A DNA stretch of 64,000 nt from Paracentrotus lividus. Lineage: Eukaryota; Echinodermata; Echinoidea; Camarodonta; Echinidae. How positions within the stretch are numbered: position 1 is the first letter of the stretch; every line of letters begins with the position of its first letter. The position numbers were made by a program, and so were the translations under genes. Under the pieces are notes generated by a model. The model saw only the letters and a list, made by a program, of their open reading frames with translations. It was not told the DNA's origin and made no database searches. The DNA lies in the NCBI GenBank assembly GCA_940671915.1, contig CALNVZ010003435.1, positions 2,848,077 through 2,912,076 of the forward strand, in the 5' to 3' direction. This document shows positions 24,501 through 36,500 of this stretch, piece by piece.

Positions 24501-27500
24501 AGAAATTTACTTATGAATACATATATTTTAACCTTAATTGGACTGGGGGGGGGGGGCCATGATGGCCCCCCCCCTCGACATTTTCCGCGACCACTCCGAT
24601 GGCGAAATTTTTTGATCGCGCTGCTCGCTGACTTTATACTTTCAAGTTTTGCGCATCTTTTGAAACCATTTTCGCGAAAATCGGTCGTACCGTTACGACG
24701 CTGCACGATGTTCAAAAATATCCGTTAGACCGAAAACGGCTCAAAAACATGATTTTGTGTACAAAGTCAATGCAAATTGAGTTTTCTCACCTAATTCATA
24801 AAGATATGATTATTTTCACTTTCATTGGCTGAAATCAATTTATTTTAGCATAATTATGCTTCAAAATGGTTCTTCAATAATTTTTGCGAAAAAACAAAGA
24901 AAAACAAAAGGTCGAAAAAACAAAGAAATACATAAGAAATTCATAAAACAATAAAATACATAAGAAATAATTTTGATACTAGAATTTTTTCAGAGTACAA
25001 TTGTTAGGAATGCTATAAGAAATAATAATACACAAAAATGAGCATTCTAGAGGCTTTATTTTTTCAATTAGAGCAAAAAGTATGATTTTATGCATAAATT
25101 AGCATAATTAATTCATATAAAATAAATCGATATTATTTCAGAAAAATTAACAGTGCAGTCTTGTAGATTACATGACACACTACCATCGTGCAAATTTTTG
25201 GCACGGTCGCGCGATCGGCGGCCAAAATCTTAGGGGGGCCATCATGGCCCCCCCCCCCCCCCCCCCAGTTTTGACAGCTCCCAAAACACCCCAGTCTGAT
25301 TAGGGTTAAAGGAAATTTCATGACCAATTCAAATATGGTGAAAATATTAAAGGTTTTTGGAAAGGGGGACTTAAATAGGGGCTCTGAATTAAAAATTTGG
25401 GGCCCCTCAAAAATAATTTAAATATCCCCACATAAGATGATACTGCTTCACCTTACCTCATTAGGAATGCCATTTTTGACATCTTCAGGAAATTTCCTTT
25501 CAGAAAATATATACGTTTGTAGGGAGAGGCTTAAAACTTAACGTTATGACACTTTGATCCTGATAGGGGCAAGATTTTTAGATTTTTCAATTGGTGGCGT
25601 AACACAAAAAAGGGTGACTTGGCTGCGAGTTCCCAACGCATGGCTATGTTATTTAGTTTTTAAAGCATAATGATGACTTTTGGAGACATTCCAACCATTT
25701 TATAGGTATTTAAGTGGTCAACTGAATGAAAATAACTAAAATCATTTAAATATGATGGGTGTTCTAATAATTTTGGCCACCACTGTATATTGCAGAGTAC
25801 TAAAGATATGAAATGGGAAGACATCAAACTCTACTGCTTTACAATTGTTTAGTTTACGATGCTAGTTGTTATTTCAGTCATCTTCAATTTTAGTGTGTAT
25901 TTTTGAAACTGTTTGCCATCCTGTACTTTCAAATGATTTTTTTTTTTTTTTTTAGACTTTCAATGACCTTGACATGACAACCTATGAAAAACTGAAGATA
26001 AGAGGCGAAGACCAGTCAGGTGAACTACCCAGTGAAGGGTCTGCCATTCAGGACATAGTCAAAGAATTCAAGGATTCACCTCACAATGCACAGTAAGTGT
26101 TGATTAAACTTGGTAGACAAAGTATTTTCTTTGAAGATATGAGTATTTGCAGTCAACTGTTAAGCACACATGTATTGTTTCTAAATTTTTGGACTTCCCA
26201 AAGTGACTCTACATAAGATGGCAAATTTGAATGATTCTTCTAGAAAATGGTATTTGAAATATACATGTATACTTCATAGAAGTTGATTGTTATATGTAAA
26301 CAAAGGAAATCTGAAACTGTTTTTAGTTAATTTTTCTCCCTCTTAAAATCTGATGAAGTTTTAGCTGTAGGAAAGTATGTTTATAATTATATAGTTTTGA
26401 AGGAGGCAGTTCTGATATCATAACAAAGATAACTGGCCATGCAGAACTTCTAGATTTGGCAACTTTTAGACTTCTTTGGGAATTTTAGTCCAGTATATCC
26501 TTTGCATACAGAAAAGAAAAATGAAAAAACCGGGAAATATTCTATTAGCCATTGTGATCAAATCGACCATATGTTCACAATAACTCTGAAGTAGAGAGTT
26601 GATGTGCCTCCGTTTTGTGTGTTTATTGATCTTATAAATGTTAGCATTACACAAATCCTGACCACACCCATTTTGATTCTGCATCATCTTGACCATCCAC
26701 AGATGGGTGTCGGTTCTTGAAGAACTACCCTCCCACCTTGACCCAGGACTGGCCCACCTCGGTCCAGACATTCTGGACACCATAATCAGCTGGACAATGG
26801 AAGCTGTGGACTACCAGATGGCCATGAAACAGACCCTGGCTGTCAACATCAGACAGCTGAAAGCAGGCATGAAGCTTGCATGTAACCTGTGTGAGCTGGG
26901 ACCAACCGTCTCTAAAGCACTTGTGGTAAGAGCTGAAAGTATTTTCTGAGATATTAGACGAAAATGTATGGAGATTAAAATCCAGAGGTCATTAGGGTTA
27001 TACACAGAAGCAATTACAGGTGATCTGACAGGTTATTTATGTTTTATTTTATCAAAGATGTACTAGGGAGCAGGCTTACATTAAGAGTGTGTTTTAGATT
27101 AGTTTATGTATTATGTTAGATCCATGGGTGAAGGTTGCAATTCACTTAGTGTTTGAAATTGACTTCAGAGCAAATAATATACAATCATTTTTATGGGGTT
27201 GTGTTATAATGTTTATAATTTAAGCACATATTCATACTTTAGCCTTTTATAATCTATAACTAAATGTAAGAAAAAATGTTAAAATCTTATATCATGGTTA
27301 TTCATTAGATTATGATCATAAACTTTGAGGTTAATTCCATGGAGTCAAATGTTAGTGTCACAAGGTCAAAGGTTAATGTCAATGTTTAATCCATTGTGTG
27401 CAGGATGCGGGTATCCAGGAAGCCTTAGTGAGCCTCGTCTTTACAGAACACATGGCATCATCTCTCAAACTTCTTGCAATCAAAGGTGAGGTTGTCAAAA

Positions 27501-30500
27501 GGGAAGTCAATCCTGTCATTTAATTATGAAAAAGCAGAAAAACAAGAAAAAAAAATGTATCAGTGAAGATTTGAAGAAATCCAAAAAAATGACAACATAG
27601 GACTTAACAAAATTCCATAGATTTGTTTTTTTCTTTTCATGGTTCTTGATAATGAAATAGATCTATTTCATAGAGACATGCTATAAACATATATGTGATG
27701 ACATATCAAATGCACAGGTGAAATGATTAATATTCTACTTTTGCAAAATGGCAACATGGAATATGCCACACCTTTAATACATTTTGCATGTAATATCTTA
27801 AACTAAACTAACATGTTTACCTTCAATACTAATATTGATTATATCATCTTTCAACTTCACTCAGCCCTTGACAGTGCCACTAACTGGCGGGTTGGCATAG
27901 AGAGGTTTCTAGGAGTAGACCAAGCCCCTGAAAAGGAGAGTGTTTCTGGTTACCAACGGATGATCAAGTTCTTGCTCACAGAACAGACCGTTAGGGTCGT
28001 GACTGCTTCAGCACTGCTTCTGAGCAAGCTGCACCTATATGAAGTCCTGTCTAACATGAAGGAGTTATCAGGGAGGTAATAAGTTTTACCTTCTTCATCT
28101 CTTTTTCCTCTTTTAACGATATGCATACAAACCTTCTTCGGCCATACCATTTTCGGGCTATTGCCTTATTTCAGGCCTTGACACCTGTCCATTTCATACT
28201 TCACCAGAATTTCTCAGGCTTTTATTGTGCAGCATGTATGGGTTTCAATATGTTTCAGAGTTAAAGCTAATAATGTTGTTTGTCTTTATTTCCATTATAA
28301 CATTGGATAATACACAATTAGATTTTAAACACAAACCAATGCAGATACAGCATTTCAGCCCCATTAGGCTAGCACCACTGTTCCCCCATGGGACTCTTAA
28401 ATATCCTCAAAATGTTTCAGGCTGACAAATCGCATTCCCTTTACATTGCAGCATTGCTGACCGAGTGCCTGCTCCAGAGGCTGAGATGGACCCGGGTCCC
28501 TACCAGGGCAACGAAGAAAATGTGGATGAAGGCGAAGCAAAGACTCCAACAGAAACGGTAGAAGAGACCATTGATACTGTGGATGCTAGCAGCCTAGATG
28601 AAGAAAGAATGGATGGTGATGCAACGTCTATCAGCTCAGGGGATGTCCACAAGGTTGTAGGTCTGCTCAGTGAACTGCTGAAGATCGTGAAGACCGCTCC
28701 TCAAACCATCGTAAGTAATAATTATAATAATCATAACAGTTATAAGGCGCTTAAGACAGGTGTTTCTAAGCTACATGTATCTGTCTTCTGTTTATAAAAC
28801 ATACTGTCACCAGGACTTAATTACAATAAACTATGAAGTATCATAAACTATAAATCTGTGCAAATTGTACTTTAAATAGAAGTTCAAATCATTCTTCAAA
28901 ATAATCATAATATTAATGGTATGATGGAAATTAAATTCAACCGTAGTCAATCATGCAAACAAGGATAAAGATGGTGTGCACCTCCCTTGGCCAACAAATG
29001 AGTTTTCTAGGTACATGTATCAAAGAGGTGCGTCTTTAGCAAGGTCTTAAAAAAGGGCTTGACCTCGAAGAAGGGACTAGTGGATGCTCGACAAATGAAA
29101 CCCAGCTTATTATTTGATATGATTGAAATTCATTTATAAACTAGCAAATACTCCTACCAGCTATATGAAGGGCACAGGTTATAGTTTGGAAGTCTTTGTA
29201 TGCCAATGCTGACAGCTATGCTTATTTAAATTTGGTTACCTTATTGGCTGCCATGATGCTAAAGTGATCGCTTTGGGATTGTATAGGTTTCAGACTTGCG
29301 AGCATCCGATTGGAGAGGTAGTAATAACTGTTGAATGCTGTGAGATAATGTTGTTTCATATTAGGCGCTGTGTGAATAGGGACTATTATTGTTATAAAAT
29401 TTCTTAACTCACAGTTTGAGGACTAGATTTGATATTAAATGTTAACATTCGCTTTAAAAATAACTCTTTGGTTCAAACAAAATATCATATTTTCCTTACA
29501 AAGATATCAGTGGAATTTATCAAGTAAATGATGAAAGTGTTTGTAGAATTTTTTACTCATCTCTCAGTTCCTTTCTTCATCCATTATCTTTAGATGCAGC
29601 CTCCGACCAAGCTACCGGTGTTCCCCACATCAGTAACTATCAATGGCCCTCCATCAATGGATCCATGGCCTGTTATGTGTCATATGTTCAAACACAGGTA
29701 AAGTCAGTGTGTCCAGTCTCACATATTAGGTAATGTTTAAGTCCAGTCATAGTCACATCACTTTATCTCCTTATTCTTTTGCAAGGCACAGTAATTTGGA
29801 GTCATTAAAATTGAGGCACTTAGCCACACTGATTGTACATCTAAGTAAACCATTCATGTATCACTCTTCATCCTGACGATGGCAATTAAACATTGCCAAA
29901 ACGTTGATTACTACTGTCCAGTTATTTTAAGAGCTCCAAATCCTCAAAAAGATACTTAATAGTCTTTTTCAGGGCTCATCAGATGGTTGTCAATAATAAA
30001 TTACCTTTTCCTCATTCTGATGCTAATGATGGTTGATTTTAATTGCAGGAATCTGTTGGAGAGCCTTCTTCTGCTGCTGTCATGTCCAGTGACTTCATCC
30101 AATGAGATATTGAGTAGTATCATCAGTGATATCTTGACTGAGATTTTAGACCATTGGCCAGGTAAGCATAATAATCAGGACTGTCTAGTGGCAATGATAT
30201 CACTTTAGAAAATACAGCAATATTAGTATTTGTAGTGGCAGTAGTAGTAGTAGTCAGTGTTGTTTGAGGTTAGTAGTATAGATATAGTGACTGCCACGAG
30301 GGGCAATAATTGTTTCTAAAGCTCGAGGGGGCCTTCCATAGCTATGACCCCGAGGCTTGCCGAGGGGTCATAGCTGGATGGAAGGCCCCCGTGAGCCTTT
30401 AGAAACAACTATGCCCCGAATATTAAGGCAGGCACATATATATTTTATATACCGAAGAAAAAACTCACCATTTTTAACATTATCCAGCTCCGAATTTGGC

Positions 30501-33500
30501 AGTTCGTCACGCTATGAAGACTAACTTATTAGTTCATCTAGGTATTCTCAAAAACATTCACGGCAAATTTCACGGAATTTTTAGTGTTCTTACTATCTGC
30601 CTGCATGAATTAAATCACGCAATTGATCTTCATCCAAAAGTTCAAATCGCGGAACGCTGTCCTGTGCCATTGTTGCATGTTAATTCACGTAAAAAAGGTA
30701 AACAAATCAACCGCCTCGAAAGGTTCGTACCGTCTGAGCTGCGCAATCGTCCGTAGCAACCTAATGTTAGCAATCAATTTATTGCATTGCGAATATAACA
30801 GTGTCTGCGCTCGCATAAATCACGGATCGTATCAACAATTGACTGCCGTTGAACATGACTATTAAAAACGCACTATTGAATGATGACTTATTGACCTCTC
30901 AGCCTCCCTGGCCAGGCCTGGCTAAAACTATGACCAGACTTTTGACCAATCAGAGGACAGGATTATTCAACATTCTTAAAGTGAGGTATATAATAGTGGA
31001 CATCAAAGTAGAAGCCTCAGAAGTAGCTGCAGCTGTGGCAGTAGCATTGATCCATGGTTGTTGAATGTAGACATTTTTATCATTTGATTTGTGTGGGTCA
31101 CTTTTGAAAAATTGTTATCTATGTGATGATTCTAGTAAAATCTGATATAAATTTCAAGGTCAGATTTCTTTGAAACCTGGTTTTGCTTTGAAGATATTTG
31201 TTTTTGACAATGGGGACATGGTTATATTCAGTAAAGATATAGATTGTTTACAAATCTCACATTCAGTTTGCATCAATATTTTATCATTCATTCATTCATT
31301 CATTCAAACAGGCCTCCTGTACATGTTCACCGAAGTAGAGACCTGCAAGGCCCTCTTCCAGTCGCTCACAAGTAACTACGATGATGAGGAATCCACAGAA
31401 TTCGAGACCAGCCTCTACCAGCTCGGTCTCCGCCTGGTCTACACCCTCAGCACCCTACAGTATATTGACCTCATCCACCAGCACCGCACGACCTCAAATG
31501 ACCTCCTGACCATGGTGGAGAACGAGGGGGTGCTAGGGGCTCTGAGTGGGGCGTACATGATGGCTGGTAGTAGCCCCCATGGTAGACAGGCAATGGCTAG
31601 GGTGTTTGGTATGGCGGATAACTTGGAGTGTCTTCTGCCGTTAGCTCATCTCATGGAGACTAGGGACACAGGTGAGGAGTAGAATAGAGTCATTGTTGTT
31701 ATTGCTGTTGTTTTTTTCCTCTTTTTTATTTGCATCAGTATTTAAATTTTTACTCGAGCTGGTCATCTCATACAATTTTTATTGCCATTCTGAACTTTAA
31801 TTATTATATTTGAAGTTCATCTTCTGTTTCATATTTTTGTCTCTACTCATCTTATTCATCTATATGTTTTGTTTCTCTCCCATTTTTTTCTTCATCTTTG
31901 TCATCTCTGATCTCATTGTTAAGTGTCGCAAATTTCAGAGAGATTCTGTGTTTTGGAACTTGATGAATATTTCATGTTGTTGTTGTTATGGTTTTCAAAG
32001 GTGCTTGTCGTTCAATTGTGAACATCCGTGCTCCTTTTATTTGAATATTTTGTCATTATTTACTTCTGTTTGCATTCTGTAAGTAATGGCTGATTAAAGT
32101 AAATCTGTACTTAGATATATTACGCAAATTTATGGAAGAGAGATGACAGGTTTAAGTGCATTTTGGGTGTCGGTTTTAATGTTATTTTTTGGCCAACCTG
32201 GTTCTGTACATTGGACAGGCTCTTGTCATTATAGCTTAGGCTCCTCCAATACCAAACAGAGGCCTGTCATTCAAATTCTCTGCGACCGATAACCTAAAAA
32301 TACAAGAGAGAGAACGTAAAATGCATTCTGCCCTGTTGTGAAGAAGTATCATTTCAAGTCTGATCTTATTATTTCTGCAGGAGATGAGAAGGTCTTACTG
32401 GCAAGTAAGAAGACAGCTACCTATGGCTATGCAGCACAGCTACTCACTATCATTGTTCAGTACTCTGAAGACATTCCTTTCTTGCACAAGCATGCAGCTG
32501 CCTTGTTGGAAAGCTGTACAGAGGATCATAGTAAGTATTGCTAGGACCCTTGCATGTAGTCACATTAATATGACATGATTATATTGTTGGTTGTTTGGTT
32601 GGTTGGTCTGTTGGTGGCTATGTAGACCAATTGCTCACACCTACATACATTGCTCCATGTTAGCAGGACATTCCTTTCTTGCACAAGCATGCAGCTGCCC
32701 TAAAGCTGCACAGAGGATCATAGTAAGTATTACCAGGATACATGTATGTAGTGCAATTATCATCTTATGTGTATCGTTGGTTATTTGGTTGGTCTTTTAG
32801 TGGATATGTAAAACAGCTTCTCCCTCTTACTGTACAGTATTTTACAAGACATTACTTTCTTGCATTTATTAGAATATATCCTTGCTGGAGAGTTTTACAG
32901 CGTTTGTTTTTGTAGAAGGTCAGGTATGTTGAACATAACCAAAATATGTTTTGAGATTTTTATGATTTTTGGTTGGTGCAATATATTCAGCACATAGGAC
33001 ATAGGACATTTTATATATACAGGGTACTCTAGGTTTCACTAATATTTGAAGGCAAGAACAAAGAGCATTTGTGAGCTTTTCTAATTCATTTTTGCCTAAC
33101 TGTAAATAAAAGGTAAATGACGAACTGATTGATGAATAACAATTTAGCCAATCTATTTCACTTTGGACACTTTGAAAATGACATAATTGTGTCTAATAAT
33201 ACATGATCTTATGATTAACATCACAGGTCAATTGATATATTCCTTAACTAAATAAATTTGTTTAATGATGAAAAATCTCAATGGCATTACGGTGGTTTTG
33301 TGTCTATGAACCAGTGGAAGGGGTTTTTCCATTAAGGATACCATACTATTAAAATATTTCTCCTCTTGTCCACTCAGTCGTGCACAAGTGGGTTGAACCT
33401 CTGAAGACCATCAAACTAGATGCTACCTGTATCACTAGCATGGTAGAGTACCTCAATCAGAACATGGCTCAGATGACTAGTAATCTCACCACTACGGCTC

Positions 33501-36500
33501 CTGGTATCTTAACATGTATAAGGACACTGCAGTATGTGGTCTGTCCGCCAAAGGTCATGACGGAAAAAGGTATGATGTTTAATCTTTTATAGCGTTTCAG
33601 ATGTTGATTGGAAATTTAGACAAACAGAAATCAAATGATGACAGAAAGATAGACAATGAATGGATGCTATAAAAAAAAAAAACCCTGAGACACTGAAACA
33701 AAGTATGTTTTTGCACAAGAGGACATAGACAAAAAGAGAGAGAAACTTAGATAATGACAGAGAATGATAGATAGAATGAGAGTTGAGCAAAAAGTAGAGA
33801 AAAGAAAAAATAAACAGAGATATACAGAAGAGACAGAGAGATAAGCAGACAGATGTGATTGGCTGGCTTACAGATAGAGAGACATACATAAAAAAGTAGA
33901 AAATAAGTGCAAAATTTTGTCTCTTAACATTATTTGCTATATTTTTATCAACCCAACCGCAAAGAAAGTAATTAAATGGATGTAATAAAGTAATTTGAAC
34001 CTACAAATTTTTGTAATATCCCAGGTGTGAATTTGATAGTTGTATCATGTAACTCTTACTTCTTTTGTTTTCTTACTTAGGTCTTCAAGTTGATATGAAG
34101 TACAAGATTGCTACAATGCAGCTCTTTACATCTGGGGCTCTCAATGCATTTTCCACATGCATGAAGGTATTCACATCTTATTATCATATCCGATTCAAAT
34201 AGACATGATGAATTCAGTATTTTTATGACTGAGTGTCGTCGTTATACACATGGCTGTTGTTATTTCTCCGACATTCACATATGACTTTAGACCGTGGACT
34301 GTCTAAATATCATCAAGATGTCTGTGGTGAATCTTCAAATGTTTTTGACACAATCCTACTTTTCTCACTCTCACTGATTTTGCTAGTCTTTTCTTCTGAT
34401 TTTATTGCAAATCTAGCATTTTCTATGAACATTATGTATACTTTGGTTGCAATTTATGGAAATCTGTCTTTGATTTCTACATAAATCACTGTTTTCACTT
34501 AGTTTCTAAAATCCTGCTCCTTTTCAACAAACACAAACACTGAAGAAAATAACAAGACAGTTTGGTTCGTATTAATTATTTGAACTCAAATATTTGACAC
34601 TTAATTGTTCCCTCGTAATTTTAAAATTCACAGAAAGTATCAGACTACATGCTGCGTCCATGGCAACAAGGGATAAGCCTTGCGAGTACCCACACCCACA
34701 TGCTGGAGAGTATGGTGCTGTGTCTTCTTAGATTGGTCAAAGGCATGCTGACACAGCTACTGGAACACAAAGATACTCAGGTAGGTGTAATATATAAGGC
34801 AACATGTTCACTACCAGTTGTGGTAGTAAAAGTAGAAATTTGATATTTGAAAATTGAGATTTCAAAAGATTTTCTTGTATTTTTGTTGAAAGATGTGTAT
34901 TCTCCAACGAGTTCAGACTAACTATGTAGAAATGAAATAAAAATTGAAGTAATCTTCAAGATTTGCCTACCTGAAATTTATGAACATTTATTTTTGCCAT
35001 TCTCAATTCTGATGGCTTATGTGTTATATGTTTGGAGACCTTTTCAATTCCACGTTTATGTCTTATGAACTTATTCACCTACAAAGGAGTATGGAACATA
35101 TTTTTTAATGGGTTAAATGCAGTGCTCAAAAACTTCATCGGCCTTTTTGCATTTGAAGCCTAAATAGTTACATAAATCGGTAGGTGAAAAATACTTTGAA
35201 ATCACAACAATGCAATATCATTTTACACATTGTCTTTCTTCTTTACAGTACTGTGATGAGCGTTTGGTGAACAACTTACTGCTGTTGCATACAATCATCT
35301 GCTCTGCTCCTACCAGCGGTGTCCTTAGTAACACAGCATCTGAGATCCAGATTGGTATGGTTGACATTCTCATGACCTTCACCAAACCAATGGGTGAAAT
35401 AAAGGAACAGACAGAAGAAGGTGAGAAAGCCTTTCCAATAATTATTTATAATAAAACAAAATATAGATTTGAACAATGAAGGTAACTTACAAGAAATATA
35501 TGTTAAGAAATAAGCAAATAAAATGGAATTCCATCAGGACCTCCTGATTACTAGACAGGTGCTTTCCTATCCGGAGCTATGGCAAACCCATTGTCAGAAG
35601 TGGAAGAATATCGACATGGGCTTGCTATAGCTCAATTGGTAGAGCACTTGTCTAGTAATCAGAAGGCCGAATGGAATCCCATTTTCTTTGTCCATTTTTT
35701 CAAATCATTTATAAAAAACGGGGTTTTGGAATATCTCATTTGATTTTAATATAATGTAATGTGAGACAACAATGAAAATAAAACTAGAACGTTCCCTGTT
35801 ATAAGTACAATTCTAATACGGTAGATCATGATAATGTTGGATTTATAGCAGACATCAGCTTTCTGCCAATAATAGCACCCAATCTATACCAAAATTATGA
35901 AGTACATACAAAATGACAGATGGGTGGTGTCATTTGTGAGATAAGTTATTAAAAGTACTGTGCCAGTTATATGTAGGTGTCATGAGCATAGCTGCCAACT
36001 GTTACGAAAAATTCGTAATTATTACGAATTTTTACCCTTTATACGAAAATACGAATGCACCTTTAAAAATTACGAATATGAGCGCCATTATACATGTATT
36101 ATATTATGACCACTCACGCACGTGTTATATGCATGTTCTATGTAGTTCTACTACGGCGCGCGCGTACGTACGTACGTGCACATGAAAGCAACACACGAAA
36201 ACAGCGCATTCGTAGTGAAGGCGGAAGGCCATTCAAAGTACATGCACGTTGATCTTAGTGCATACACACAGCGAAAGACGAAAACAGCGCATTCGCGTGA
36301 ACATGCATGTTGATGTTAGTGCGTACACACAGCTCAGGTATGGTACGAGTGCAAAATGTCGCTAGCGAACGTCGACCGTATTTTGTCTCCTCTTCTTCTC
36401 TAGTCTTGGACCATAAATGGTGGAAAATGGAGCGTAAAAAGGGACAATTTTACAACAGCAAATATGGAACAGAGTTTGACTTCATCACCAAATCGGGAAA

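Larger units (their letters stand above)
23259..25785. mobile_element. Tc1/mariner-type element with two nested MITEs
   Basis: Inverted termini CAGTGGTGGCCAAAATTATT / AATAATTTTGGCCACCACTG, extending to 'AGAACACC', flanked by TA (23,257-23,258 and 25,786-25,787). No transposase ORF remains. Two TTAA-flanked MITEs (23,556-24,337 and 24,532-25,305) were inserted into it. Without them the element is about 0.97 kb. Located in VIRMA intron 6. Confidence 0.88.

Noticed and set aside
30496-31064. Overlapping ORFs in VIRMA intron 13
   Set aside because: No splice sites in phase with exons 13 or 14, and no recognisable domain; exons 13 and 14 join correctly without them.
35618-35690. Functional tRNA-Thr gene
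   Set aside because: A-box and anticodon arm are plausible, but the T-arm/B-box is degraded and no matching acceptor stem is seen.
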